This document shows, piece after piece, positions 9,516 to 17,352 of a DNA stretch of 64,000 nt. The notes under the pieces were generated by a model. That model was given only the letters and a program-made list of their open reading frames with translations, was not told where the DNA came from and did no database searches. The stretch's first letter is position 1. Each line of letters begins with the position of its first letter. Made by a program: the position numbers and the translations under genes. Source of the DNA: Streptomyces cyaneus (GTDB lineage Bacteria > Actinomycetota > Actinomycetes > Streptomycetales > Streptomycetaceae); contig NZ_ML138678.1 in assembly GCF_004028635.1 (NCBI RefSeq), forward strand, positions 186,001-250,000, written 5' to 3'.

Positions 9516-9548
9516 TGAATCGTTTCAAGTAAGCGCTTGCTGGCACAA
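9516..9548 (-). promoter_or_regulatory. promoter with two LacI-type operator candidates upstream of the sugar operon
   Basis: Two palindromes lie side by side: TGAATCGTTTCA (9516-9527) and AAGCGCTT (9531-9538). The first matches the TGAAACGTTTCA-like pattern bound by LacI-family regulators. On the minus strand a TTGTGC -35-like hexamer (9543-9548) lies 18 bp before AACGAT (overlapping the first palindrome), so repressor binding would cover the promoter. No LacI-family gene is in the window. Confidence 0.55.
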
Positions 9549-9976
9549 GCTACGAGGGGCCTCGGGGTGCGTCAATGATTCGGACAGGAATTTCTTGTGG
9601 GTTTGCGCGGCGAGTTGACGACGCGTGAGGGCGGGCCGGTCGGGTCGGCGGCTCGATGCCGCAGGTGAGAGGCGCGCGGTCGGTGGATCGAACGAGAAGT
9701 GGGCTGCCGTACGTCTGTGCCGGTCGGCCGAAAATCGTCCGGTCGCCGGTGAGTTGACGAGGCGCCATCTCTACTGGCCTCTACTCGCCCCGAGGCGGGG
9801 ACTGGGCCTTACGAGGCGTCACCCACAAGGCGGGGGTTAGATGAGTTGCGCCCCCCTCGGCCGCACGCCGGGGAGCCTCCCGCCCGCCGGGCCGACTTCC
9901 CGCCCGCACACAGGAACAGCACCCGACCGCACCGCCGGAGGGCTCGCTCACGTGGACCGCCGCACCCGGAAACGAC
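9549..9976. other. intergenic region without a supported gene
   Basis: About 430 bp between the sugar operon promoter and the tRNA-Val terminator. Open frames exist on both strands, but their predicted products are Arg/Pro-rich, lack domain features and have no convincing ribosome-binding sites. I see no RNA gene or repeat. Confidence 0.5.
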
Positions 9977-10010
9977 GGCGGCCCGCCTGCACAGTCGCAG
10001 GCGGGCCGCC
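9977..10010 (-). terminator. terminator of the tRNA-Val(CAC) gene
   Basis: A perfect 14-bp inverted repeat (GGCGGCCCGCCTGC at 9977-9990 and its complement at 9997-10010) with loop ACAGTC, 10 bp beyond the 3' end of the tRNA on the transcribed (minus) strand. Confidence 0.75.
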
Positions 10011-10019
10011 GGATCCGGG

Positions 10020-10091
10020 TGGGCGATACTGGGTTCGAACCAGTGACCTCTTCGGTGTGAACGAAGCGCTCTCCCACTGAGCTAATCGCCC
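10020..10091 (-). tRNA. tRNA-Val (anticodon CAC)
   Basis: 72 nt. The acceptor stem GGGCGAT/ATCGCCC closes with discriminator A and CCA is not encoded. The anticodon stem CTTCG/CGAAG holds loop TTCACAC, giving anticodon CAC for GUG. The T arm contains GGTTCGAACCC. A TAATGT -10-like hexamer lies just upstream on the minus strand. Confidence 0.97.
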
Positions 10092-10179
10092 GGACGCAGG
10101 AAGAACATTACCCCATGTCAGGGGGTGCGTGTGACCAGCGCGAACCCGCACCGGCCGACGCCCGCACCCCCGTCGCGGA

Positions 10180-10638
10180 TCACTGGTCCTTGATCTTCCA
10201 GGGCATGACGATGCCGAACTTCCACACGTAGATGCCGACGAGCACGGCAATGATCACGAGGCCGATCGACGTCAGGATGATGTTGCGGCGGCGCACCTTC
10301 GGATCGAGGGCCTTCTGGGCCGCCTCGGTGACCTTGCGCTTGGTCCAGCGCAGCACCAGCTGGGCCCAGACGAACTCGGTCGCCCAGACCGCCATGCCCC
10401 CGAAGATCACCACCCAGCCCGGACCGGGCAACGGCAGCATGATGATGCCGACGACCACTATCGCGAGGCCGATGATGAAGATGCCCACCTGCCAGCTCAG
10501 GTGCAGCACACGGCGCGCCTTGATGAACTCCGGCGCTCTCGAGCCGAGGCCCTGCTCGCTGTCGCCTTTCACACCATCCACTTCGGTCTCGTCAGCCGCC
10601 ATGGCAACCCCGCCAGGCTCGTTACTCCCCGTATTCAT
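10180..10638 (-). CDS. TIGR02611 / PGPGW-type small membrane protein
   Basis: 152 aa from the ATG at 10638; a second ATG at 10602 is also possible. After an acidic N-terminus it has two hydrophobic hairpins, the first containing LPLPGPGWVVIFGG, the PGPGW signature of the TIGR02611/PGPGWW transmembrane family, and a C-terminal helix (IILTSIGLVIIAVLVGIYVW). The function is unknown in the family. Confidence 0.8.
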   Translation of the reverse strand: MNTGSNEPGGVAMAADETEVDGVKGDSEQGLGSRAPEFIKARRVLHLSWQVGIFIIGLAIVVVGIIMLPLPGPGWVVIFGGMAVWATEFVWAQLVLRWTKRKVTEAAQKALDPKVRRRNIILTSIGLVIIAVLVGIYVWKFGIVMPWKIKDQ

Positions 10639-10829
10639 ACGGCCAAACCCTACCGGACGGAAACCAGTCACCGGAATGGGCGTACCTCGCGAACGGGTTC
10701 TCGGCCGGAAGAGTTACGTAAACACACGCAAAACACTCAGAGGGGTTTACAACGGCACCGTAGGTGGCATGTCGATTTCGCCGACGTGCGAATCCCCGAG
10801 CGCACACTGAGCGAAAGGCCCTGGCGCTT

Positions 10830-11243
10830 ATGAACACCACGGTCAGCTGCGAGCTGCACCTGCGCCTCGTTGTGTCGAGCGAGTCCTCCCTGCCTGTCCC
10901 CGCAGGCCTGCGGTACGACACGGCCGACCCCTACGCCGTGCACGCCACCTTCCACACCGGAGCCGAGGAAACCGTCGAGTGGGTGTTCGCCCGCGACCTT
11001 CTTGCGGAGGGCCTCCACCGACCCACCGGAACCGGCGACGTCCGCGTCTGGCCGTCGCGCAGTCACGGCCAGGGCGTCGTCTGCATCGCCCTGAGCTCTC
11101 CGGAGGGCGAGGCGCTCCTCGAGGCCCCGGCACGGGCTCTGGAGTCCTTCCTGAAGCGAACGGATGCCGCTGTGCCGCCCGGCACGGAGCACCGGCATTT
11201 CGATCTCGACCAGGAGCTCTCGCACATCCTGGCGGAGAGCTAG
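10830..11243 (+). CDS. ssgB: sporulation-specific cell division protein SsgB
   Basis: 137 aa, beginning MNTTVSCELHLRLVV, and matching SsgB as I recall it nearly residue for residue. SsgB is an SsgA-like protein that, with SsgA, positions and recruits FtsZ at future septa in aerial hyphae, so it controls onset of sporulation division. Key conserved parts are DPYAVHATFHTG, WVFARDLL, WPSRSHGQGVVCIALSSPEG and the C-terminal HFDLDQELSHIL. Work in S. coelicolor places ssgB under the stress sigma factor SigH; the 190-bp upstream region is A/T-richer than its surroundings, but I cannot assign the promoter hexamers securely. Confidence 0.97.
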   Translation: MNTTVSCELHLRLVVSSESSLPVPAGLRYDTADPYAVHATFHTGAEETVEWVFARDLLAEGLHRPTGTGDVRVWPSRSHGQGVVCIALSSPEGEALLEAPARALESFLKRTDAAVPPGTEHRHFDLDQELSHILAES

Positions 11244-11262
11244 GGCGAGGCCCCACAAAGCC

Positions 11263-11297
11263 GCCCGGCGCCGTCGACTCGGGGAGACGGCTCGGGC
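11263..11297 (+). terminator. candidate terminator after ssgB
   Basis: Interrupted stem GCCCG...CCGTC / GACGG..CGGGC with a 10-nt loop, 20 bp after the ssgB stop. There is no T-tract. Confidence 0.45.
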
Positions 11298-11620
11298 CAA
11301 GACAACTGCATACGGCACACAGCAGCGCCGTCTTCGCTCCGCGGGGGCGGCGTTGGTGTGCTCTGTGGGAGGGGTGGGGGTGGGGGCTGTGTGGCGCGAG
11401 GGTGGCTTCGGGCCCGGCCCGGGCGGAGGCCGGCCCCGGCCCGGCCTGTTCGCGCCCCGCCCGTCCCGTCCTGGCTCGGCTCGCTCGGCGGGAACCGTCG
11501 GCGCCGTTGTGGCGTTGTATTCGAAGCCGCGTGCGAGCGCGGCCGGTGTGGGGGCCCTGTGAGCCACTACCATCGGCCAGCATCGGCGGGCACCCCGCCC
11601 GACCCCCCAGGCCAGGGAGC
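11298..11620. other. intergenic region, G-rich
   Basis: About 320 bp between ssgB and the CGNR gene. It contains runs of G and a self-complementary CGGCCCCGGCCCGGCC-type stretch at about 11415-11450, but no supported gene. The promoter of the CGNR gene presumably lies in its last 100 bp. Confidence 0.4.
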
Positions 11621-11625
11621 GAAAC

Positions 11626-12186
11626 GTGCTGATCACCCATGACACCCGGTGTGCGCTCGATGCCGTGGTGGATCTGGTGAACACCGCACCGGATGACGAC
11701 GGGACTCCGGACAGGCTGCCGGACGTCGCGGCTCTCGGGGATTTCGTACGAAAGCACGAAATCAGCGATGTCGGGGTTCTCTCGGAGTTCGATCTGTCGG
11801 CGGTGCGCAAGGTGCGGGGCCGGTTCGCCGCGATCTTCGCGGAGCCGGACGCCCGACGCACGGCCGGGCTGATCAACGAGCTGGTCGCCGCCGCGGGCAC
11901 CACCCCCCGCCTCACGGACCATGACGGCTACGACTGGCATGTCCACTACTTCGCCCCCGGTGCCTCCGTCGCCGACCACCTGGCGGCCGACTGCGGCATG
12001 GCGCTGGCGTTCTTCGTGGTGGCCGGGGAGCAGGAGCGGCTGCGGCGCTGTGAGGCGCCGGACTGCCGGCACGCCTTCGTGGATCTTTCCCGCAACCGTT
12101 CCCGGCGGTACTGCGACAGCCGTACCTGCGGAAACCGTCTGCATGTGGCCGCCTACCGGGCGCGCCGCAAGGAAGCGGCCGGCTGA
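11626..12186 (+). CDS. CGNR zinc-finger (ABATE-type) putative transcription regulator
   Basis: 186 aa with a GTG start preceded by AGGGAGC. The N-terminal ABATE-like region (DAVVDLVNTAP ... LGDFVRKHEI) is followed by a C-terminal CGNR zinc finger: CEAPDCRHAFVDLSRNRSRR then YCDSRTCGNRLHVAAYRARR. The four cysteines (CxxxxC ... CxxxxC) would bind zinc, and the basic tail suggests DNA binding. The targets are unknown. Confidence 0.88.
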   Translation: MLITHDTRCALDAVVDLVNTAPDDDGTPDRLPDVAALGDFVRKHEISDVGVLSEFDLSAVRKVRGRFAAIFAEPDARRTAGLINELVAAAGTTPRLTDHDGYDWHVHYFAPGASVADHLAADCGMALAFFVVAGEQERLRRCEAPDCRHAFVDLSRNRSRRYCDSRTCGNRLHVAAYRARRKEAAG

Positions 12187-12297
12187 GCGGCAGCGGTTGG
12201 TCGTCGGCGCTTGGTGGGCGGCGCCTGGTTACGGACCGACACGACCCGTCTGTCGACGCGGGCCCCGGCGGGTGGCGCCGGGGGCCGCGGGTACGGC

Positions 12298-12450
12298 TCA
12301 GAGCAGCAGCAGATCGTGCAGCGCAGCCATGAGCAGCAGACACCCGATCACCGCAAGGAAGATCATCAGCGGTGGCTGGGAAAGGGCGAAGAGGCACCCG
12401 CGAGGCTCGTCCTGAGGTGACGCGGCCTCGCTCTGTGTCGTGTCCAGCAT
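12298..12450 (-). CDS. small single-span membrane protein (50 aa)
   Basis: Starts MLDTTQSEAASPQDEPRGCL, then a single strongly hydrophobic helix (PPLMIFLAVIGCLLLMAAL) and a leucine-rich end (HDLLLL). The polar, acidic N-terminus followed by one helix is a coherent small membrane protein rather than a random frame. A GAGAG lies immediately before the ATG, an imperfect ribosome-binding site, so the start is uncertain. No function can be assigned. Confidence 0.55.
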   Translation of the reverse strand: MLDTTQSEAASPQDEPRGCLFALSQPPLMIFLAVIGCLLLMAALHDLLLL

Positions 12451-12604
12451 CTCTCGGCGATGATGGCGCAGTTGCCCCTCGCCGCGCGATCAACACGCCC
12501 GGAATGAGCGGGAGTTCGCCGGATTCCGCGATGTCCGGTTCGAGTCGTGATCGTTTACGGCCGGGCGGCGACCCACTGTGTCGTTTCAGTCCGACATGCG
12601 GGCG

Positions 12605-13048
12605 TCATATGCCGTGCTTCTTGAGGATGGCCTCGATGTCGCTGAAGTCGTCGCCGGCATCGGCTCGGGGTGCGGTCTTGGGCCGGGCCGCCTGACGGGA
12701 GCCCGGTCCCAGCGAGGGCGCCGAAGCCGTGGGCGCCACCGCCTCGCTCCGTCCCGCGGCGCGGGCCTCCTTGCGCTCCTTGCGGGTCCCGCCTCGGCGG
12801 CGCTCCACCGCGCGTGTGCTCGCGAACAGCAGCCAGGACAGGCCGAGCACTCCGAAGCCCGCCCAGGCCGTCGGGCTGAACGCGGTGTCCGCGAGCCACT
12901 CGACGACCCCGGTCATCACCAGGCCGAGGGGCACCAGGGAGTACGCGACCATGCGCGCGGCGGCGAGGAAGCGCTTGCGGTACGCCGTGACCGCCGCGAT
13001 GCCCAGGCCGGCCGCGGCGACGGCTGAACAGACGGTCTCGGCAATCAT
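12605..13048 (-). CDS. small membrane protein with conserved C-terminal helix
   Basis: 147 aa. Two to three hydrophobic helices (SAVAAAGLGIAAVTAY, MVAYSLVPLGLVMTGVVEWL, WAGFGVLGLSWLLFAST) are followed by a charged, disordered segment and an amphipathic end, DDFSDIEAILKKHGI. The acidic helix at the extreme C-terminus may be a protein-interaction motif (inference). The family is not recognised. Confidence 0.75.
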   Translation of the reverse strand: MIAETVCSAVAAAGLGIAAVTAYRKRFLAAARMVAYSLVPLGLVMTGVVEWLADTAFSPTAWAGFGVLGLSWLLFASTRAVERRRGGTRKERKEARAAGRSEAVAPTASAPSLGPGSRQAARPKTAPRADAGDDFSDIEAILKKHGI

Positions 13049-13171
13049 CCGGTCCTCCAGGCAGGCTGGGTCGGGTCAGGACACTTCGTCGCTTCCATCC
13101 TGCACCGTGGCACACCCGCCCGGCCATGCCTGGGCCGGACATCAGGGACATCTCCGGGTCGCCTCCTCCGC

Positions 13172-13213
13172 AGGTGCCGGTACAGAGGTGCCGGTACACA
13201 GGTGCCGGTCACA
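13172..13213 (+). repeat. three tandem 14-bp repeats
   Basis: AGGTGCCGGTACAG, AGGTGCCGGTACAC and AGGTGCCGGTCACA follow directly one after another, about 100 bp upstream of the DsbA-fold gene. The inner GGTGCCGGTAC is partly self-complementary (GGTACC-like), so the array could bind a regulator. Confidence 0.8.
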
Positions 13214-13313
13214 GTCGTACGGCCAGGGCCGACGGGCACGAGCCCAGGGCCGACGGCCGCCGAAGCACCAGGTCGGATTGGGTCGTCCGCGCCGGTGCTG
13301 GGAGACTGGGCCC

Positions 13314-13838
13314 ATGAGCGACTCCTCCCCCGACCGCCCCGCCGCCCCCGTTCTCGACGTCTGGTGCGAGCTGCAGTGTCCCGACTGCCACAGCGCCCTC
13401 GACGATCTCCGTGCCCTGCGCGCCCGCTACGGAGACCGGCTGGAGCTGCGGCTGCGGCACTTCCCGCTGGAGAAGCACAAGCACGCCTTCGCCGCCGCGC
13501 AGGCCGCCGAGGAGGCGCTGGAGCAGGGGCAGGGATGGCCGTACGTCGAGGCCGTGCTGGGCCGGGTCGAGGAGCTGGACCGTAAGGGAGAACCCTTCCT
13601 GGTCGAGGTGGCCAGGGAACTCGGCCTGGACGCCGAGGAGTTCGACACCGCGCTGATCGACGGTCGGCACATCCTGATCGTCGACGCCGACCAGGCCGAG
13701 GGCAAGGCGATCGGCGTGACCGGCACCCCGACGTATGTGATCGGCGGCGAGCGACTCGACGGCGGCAAGAGCCAGGAGGGGCTGCGCGAGCGCATCGAGG
13801 AGATCGCGGACCGGCTGCTGGCCGAACAGAGCGCCTGA
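13314..13838 (+). CDS. DsbA-family (thioredoxin-fold) protein
   Basis: 174 aa. The fold starts at VLDVWCELQCPDCHSALDDL, with a CxxC (Cys22-Pro-Asp-Cys25) at the helix start, followed by a helical insert and a cis-proline loop GVTGTPTYVIGGERL. This is the FrnE/DsbA-like pattern of disulfide oxidoreductases. There is no signal peptide, so it is probably cytoplasmic and may act in thiol-disulfide or 2-hydroxychromene-type chemistry; the substrate is unknown. Confidence 0.88.
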   Translation: MSDSSPDRPAAPVLDVWCELQCPDCHSALDDLRALRARYGDRLELRLRHFPLEKHKHAFAAAQAAEEALEQGQGWPYVEAVLGRVEELDRKGEPFLVEVARELGLDAEEFDTALIDGRHILIVDADQAEGKAIGVTGTPTYVIGGERLDGGKSQEGLRERIEEIADRLLAEQSA

Positions 13839-13891
13839 TTCTCGACCGGGGCCTGAGCCGGGTTCGCCCGCGATCTTCGACCGCCGGACTG

Positions 13892-14716
13892 CTACAGCAA
13901 CGTCTTGTACATGGCGTACTGCCTCGTCTCGTAGCCGAGTGACTCGTAGAGCCGCTCGGCAGGGGTGTTGCCCGCGAAGACATTGAGGCCGATGCCCCGG
14001 TGCCCCGCGGCGATCGCCTGGGCCTCGGCCAGCAGCATCAGCGTGCGGCCGTGTCCCTTGCCGCGGTGGGCCGCGTCGGTCTCGACGTCGAAGACGTAGG
14101 CGCCGCCGTTCCGCGCCGCCACCCACAGCGTGCCCACCGGGGTGCCCTCGTGCTCGAGGACGCTCAAGAACGCATCCGGGGTGCGCAGCCCGTCCGGCAG
14201 CAGCGCGGCGTGGTCCCGCTCGGACTTGGCCCGGGCCTCGGCCTCCGGGACCCCGCGCTCGGCCCAGCTACGGATGTAGCCCTCATGGCTCTTGTCCAGC
14301 CAGGGCCCGTACTCGGCCTCCGTCATGGGTCGGGCCCGGCTGCCCGGAGGCAGATCGGGCGGCGTGTCACCGAGCGCCTTCTGCATGCCGCGGTTGCGTA
14401 CGACGTAGCCGAGCGCCGTGGCGAGACGCAGCGCCGGTGCGGCGTCACCGGGGATCGTCACCTCTACGCGCCGGCAGCCCCAGCCTCGTGCCACCTCCTC
14501 CGCGGCGAGGGCGGCCACCGTGCCGCGGCCGCGGCGCTGGTCCGGTTCCTCGATCCGCAGCTTCATTATTCGGGCCACCGCGTCACCGAAGACGGGATGG
14601 GTGCCGAGGCGAAGGGCGCCCACGGGACGGCCGTTCACACACACCTGATAGCGGCGCGACCGGGTCCCGTCCTCGTTGTGCTGAAGCGGCTCGGTCGGCC
14701 GCAGGGTCGTGGTCAT
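13892..14716 (-). CDS. tandem-domain GNAT acetyltransferase
   Basis: 274 aa from the ATG at 14716. Two GNAT folds are visible. The first (about residues 20-115) has a degenerate acetyl-CoA loop (EEPDQRRGRGTVAALAAEEV). The second (about 125-274) has DAAHRGKGHGRTLMLLAEAQ and the motif-B end NTPAERLYESLGYETRQYAMY. Duplicated GNAT enzymes are common in actinomycetes, often with one inactive half. The substrate is unknown. Confidence 0.85.
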   Translation of the reverse strand: MTTTLRPTEPLQHNEDGTRSRRYQVCVNGRPVGALRLGTHPVFGDAVARIMKLRIEEPDQRRGRGTVAALAAEEVARGWGCRRVEVTIPGDAAPALRLATALGYVVRNRGMQKALGDTPPDLPPGSRARPMTEAEYGPWLDKSHEGYIRSWAERGVPEAEARAKSERDHAALLPDGLRTPDAFLSVLEHEGTPVGTLWVAARNGGAYVFDVETDAAHRGKGHGRTLMLLAEAQAIAAGHRGIGLNVFAGNTPAERLYESLGYETRQYAMYKTLL

Positions 14717-14788
14717 CAGGGACGTTCTACCCGCCTCGACGCCCGAGGACAGCCGAATTTCCGCGACCGTTCCGTTCACCCGTGCCCG

Positions 14789-15610
14789 TCACGGATCCAG
14801 GTCCTCCCCGGACCGCTCGTCGAAGATCCGCACGGCCTTGGCGGTCACCGGCCCCGCCGAGCCGGGCAGTTCGCGCTCGTCGACCCTGCGCAGGGCCTGT
14901 ACGTCCCGCAGGGTGGAGGTGAGGAAGACCTCCTCGGCCCGCTCCAGGACGTCCAGCGGCAGGTCGGTCTCCTTGGCGCCGGTCCACTCGATCGTGAGCG
15001 CGCGCGTGATGCCCGCGAGGCAGCCCGAGGCGAGCGGCGGGGTGTGGATCTCGCCGTCCAGGACGACGAACACGTTCGAGCCGGTGCCCTCGCAGAGTTG
15101 CCCGACCGTGTTGCCGAACAGGGCCTCGGTGGCGTCGTGTTGGCGGGCGCGGGCGAGGGCGACGACGTTCTCGGCGTACGAGGTCGTCTTCAGGCCGGTG
15201 AGCGCGCCGCGTTCGTTGCGGGTCCAGGGGACGGTGATGGCGGCCGTGGCGTCGGGGCGGCGGGTGGTCTCGCCGAGGGCGACCACGAGGGTCGGGCCGT
15301 GCTCGCCGCGGTCGGAGCCGAGGGGACCGTGGCCGCCGGTGTAGGTGATGCGCAGCCGGCCGAGCGGCATCGGGTTGGCCTCGATGACGGCGGCGCAGGC
15401 GCGGCGGACCTCGTCGTGGTCGGGCTCGGGCAGGCCGAGACCGCGCGCCGAGCGCGTCAGCCGGTCGAGATGCCGGGTCAGCGCGAACGGACGGCCGTCC
15501 ACCGCCTTCACGGTCTCGAAGATGCCGTCGCCCACGGTCAGCCCGTGGTCGAAGACGGAGACACGGGCGGACTCGATGTCCTGCAGCCCACCGTCGAGCC
15601 AGATCCTCAC
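14789..15610 (-). CDS. pabC: aminotransferase class IV, probable 4-amino-4-deoxychorismate lyase
   Basis: 273 aa with a GTG start overlapping the stop of the chorismate-binding gene (GTGA), so the two are coupled. Fold-type IV PLP features are present: SVFDHGLTVGDGIFETV, the PLP lysine in TGLKTTSYAENVVALARAR, and GTGSNVFVVLDG with CLAGITR. Adjacent to pabB it should release pyruvate from aminodeoxychorismate to give 4-aminobenzoate for folate. A D-amino-acid or branched-chain aminotransferase is the alternative; pairing with pabB favours PabC. Confidence 0.85.
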   Translation of the reverse strand: MRIWLDGGLQDIESARVSVFDHGLTVGDGIFETVKAVDGRPFALTRHLDRLTRSARGLGLPEPDHDEVRRACAAVIEANPMPLGRLRITYTGGHGPLGSDRGEHGPTLVVALGETTRRPDATAAITVPWTRNERGALTGLKTTSYAENVVALARARQHDATEALFGNTVGQLCEGTGSNVFVVLDGEIHTPPLASGCLAGITRALTIEWTGAKETDLPLDVLERAEEVFLTSTLRDVQALRRVDERELPGSAGPVTAKAVRIFDERSGEDLDP

Positions 15611-16653
15611 GATGACAGTCCCTCTCCACTCACCTCATACGCTCCCGACGCTACCGCGAGCAGCCGGGACGCCTTCAGCTCGGTCTCCCGCCACTCCCCC
15701 TCCGGGTCCGACCCCCAGGTGATCCCCGCACCGGTACCGAACCGCAGCGCCCCCGCGACCCGGTCGATCCAGAAGGTACGTATCCCGACGGCGAGCTCGC
15801 CGACGCCCCGGTCGGCGTCGACCCAGCCGATGCCGCCGCAGTACGGTCCGCGGGGCGCCGTCTCCAACGCGTCGATGATCCGCAGCGCACTGGACTTGGG
15901 CGCACCGGTGACCGATCCGGGCGGGAAGGCGGCGTCGAGCAGCTCTGGCCACCCGGCGTCGGCACGCAGCTCACCACGCACGGTCGACACCAGATGGACA
16001 AGCCCAGGATGCTTCTCGACGGCGCACAGGTCGGGGACGGTCACGGTCCCGGTGGCACACACCCGGCCGATGTCGTTGCGCACGAGGTCGACGATCATCA
16101 CGTTCTCGGCGAAGTCCTTCTCCAGAAGGTCCGCCTCGGTCCGCCCGGTGCCCTTGATCGGCCCGGACTCCACGACCCGCCCCCGCCTGCGCAGGAACAG
16201 CTCGGGGGACGCGGTGGCGATCTCCACACCGTGCTCCGGCAGCCGGATCGTTCCTGCGTACGGCGCCGGGTTGCCGCGGGCGAGCAGCGCGGTGAGGGCG
16301 TCCACGTCGGCGTCCGGGCCGATCGGCGCGCTCAGCACCCGGCAGAGGTTCGCCTGATAGACCTCGCCGGCCGCGATGTACTCGCGCACACGCCGTACGC
16401 CCGCGATGTACGCGGCACGATCAAGTGAGGACGTCCAGTCACCGGCCGCCGGGCCCTGCCACCGCCCCGGCACTGGGGCGGGAACCGGCTCCTCTCGTAC
16501 GTCCCGGAAGCGGGCGCAGGTCAGACCGCCCTCGAAGTCGGCGCAGACAGCCCAGAAACCACGGGAGTCCAGGGCCGCTGGGTCGCTGGTGACGTCGAGG
16601 AGGCCGGTGGCGACGCGGTCGCCGAAGCGGGCGAGAGGAGGGAGGTCGAGCAC
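15607..16653 (-). CDS. pabB: aminodeoxychorismate synthase component I (chorismate-binding)
   Basis: 348 aa from the GTG at 16653 (VLDLPPLARFGDRVATGLLD). Chorismate-enzyme motifs run along the C-terminal two thirds: TASPELFLRR, SGPIKGTGRT, VMIVDLVRNDIGRV, PPGSVTGAPK and GPYCGGIGWVD. It makes aminodeoxychorismate with a PabA glutaminase, which is not fused or adjacent here. It is translationally coupled to pabC, forming a 4-aminobenzoate unit for folate. Confidence 0.9.
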   Translation of the reverse strand: MLDLPPLARFGDRVATGLLDVTSDPAALDSRGFWAVCADFEGGLTCARFRDVREEPVPAPVPGRWQGPAAGDWTSSLDRAAYIAGVRRVREYIAAGEVYQANLCRVLSAPIGPDADVDALTALLARGNPAPYAGTIRLPEHGVEIATASPELFLRRRGRVVESGPIKGTGRTEADLLEKDFAENVMIVDLVRNDIGRVCATGTVTVPDLCAVEKHPGLVHLVSTVRGELRADAGWPELLDAAFPPGSVTGAPKSSALRIIDALETAPRGPYCGGIGWVDADRGVGELAVGIRTFWIDRVAGALRFGTGAGITWGSDPEGEWRETELKASRLLAVASGAYEVSGEGLSS

Positions 16654-16761
16654 GCAGTCGAGTCTATGGCGGGTGTCCTGCGGGTGACCTGACCACGTCC
16701 CTTCGGGAGGCGTCGGCAGGTCCCTGAGCAGGTGCAGCGCAGCACGCTGCACAAACGTGTT

Positions 16762-16790
16762 TTTGTGCTGGCCGGGGAATCCGCTAGAGT
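16762..16790 (+). promoter_or_regulatory. promoter of the five-tRNA array
   Basis: TTTGTG (16762-16767), 17-bp spacer, then TAGAGT (16785-16790), the -10 type typical of Streptomyces housekeeping promoters, 41 bp before tRNA-Gly. An inverted repeat GTGCAGC/GCTGCAC (16732-16752) lies just upstream. Confidence 0.65.
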
Positions 16791-16831
16791 TCAACACGTC
16801 GCCGGGACGCGGAAGCGGACCGAAACGACAA

Positions 16832-16904
16832 GCGGACGTAGCTCAGTTGGTAGAGCGCAACCTTGCCAAGGTTGAGGTCGCGAGTTCGAGCCTCGTCGTC
16901 CGCT
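16832..16904 (+). tRNA. tRNA-Gly (anticodon GCC)
   Basis: 73 nt. Acceptor stem GCGGACG/CGTCCGC with discriminator T; anticodon stem CAACC/GGTTG with loop TTGCCAA, giving anticodon GCC. First of five tRNAs in one array. Confidence 0.97.
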
Positions 16905-16943
16905 CGAAGGAACAAGGGGATCTTCCCGAACCCCTGCACTCCT

Positions 16944-17017
16944 GGTGGAGTGGCCGAGAGGCGAGGCAACGGCCTGCAAAGCCGTCTACACGGGTTCAAA
17001 TCCCGTCTCCACCTCCA
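16944..17017 (+). tRNA. tRNA-Cys (anticodon GCA)
   Basis: Acceptor stem GGTGGAG/CTCCACC, anticodon stem ACGGC/GCCGT with loop CTGCAAA, anticodon GCA. The 71-nt body ends at 17014 and is followed by an encoded CCA. The Gly-Cys-Val order is common in actinomycetes. Confidence 0.96.
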
Positions 17018-17018
17018 A

Positions 17019-17090
17019 GGACGATTAGCTCAGCGGGAGAGCGCTTCCCTGACACGGAAGAGGTCACTGGTTCAATCCCAGTATCGTCCA
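17019..17090 (+). tRNA. tRNA-Val (anticodon GAC), copy 1
   Basis: 72 nt. Acceptor stem GGACGAT/ATCGTCC, anticodon stem CTTCC/GGAAG with loop CTGACAC, anticodon GAC. It begins one base after the CCA of tRNA-Cys. Confidence 0.97.
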
Positions 17091-17109
17091 CTGGATCTTC
17101 GGATCCCCC

Positions 17110-17181
17110 GCGCGATTAGCTCAGCGGGAGAGCGCTTCCCTGACACGGAAGAGGTCACTGGTTCAATCCCAGTATCGCGCA
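17110..17181 (+). tRNA. tRNA-Val (anticodon GAC), copy 2 with altered acceptor stem
   Basis: Identical to copies 1 and 3 in the D, anticodon and T arms, but the acceptor stem is GCGCGAT/ATCGCGC instead of GGACGAT/ATCGTCC. Changes at two positions are matched by changes on the opposite strand, so pairing is kept. Confidence 0.97.
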
Positions 17182-17227
17182 CGCAGTAGCTCGTGATCTT
17201 CGCATCGATGGTCGATCACGGTCCCGA

Positions 17228-17299
17228 GGACGATTAGCTCAGCGGGAGAGCGCTTCCCTGACACGGAAGAGGTCACTGGTTCAATCCCAGTATCGTCCA
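17228..17299 (+). tRNA. tRNA-Val (anticodon GAC), copy 3
   Basis: Same 72-nt sequence as copy 1, with GGACGAT/ATCGTCC acceptor stem and GAC anticodon. Last of the array; a strong terminator follows within 10 bp. Confidence 0.97.
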
Positions 17300-17305
17300 C
17301 ACTCC

Positions 17306-17337
17306 GAAGCCCCCGGTCGATGACCGGGGGCTTCTTT
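17306..17337 (+). terminator. intrinsic terminator of the tRNA array
   Basis: 13-bp stem GAAGCCCCCGGTC/GACCGGGGGCTTC with GAT loop, followed by TTT. It can also serve the convergent zinc-ribbon gene on the minus strand. Confidence 0.9.
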
Positions 17338-17352
17338 GCGGCCTGGCGCGGC

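Noticed and set aside
9550..9768. 72-codon minus-strand ORF between the sugar operon and tRNA-Val
   Set aside because: Composition is atypical, no ribosome-binding site or domain, and it would overlap the operon promoter region.
16832..17299. tRNA array as an integration (attB) site of a mobile element
   Set aside because: No integrase, excisionase or second partial tRNA copy is found nearby; the three Val copies are complete genes.
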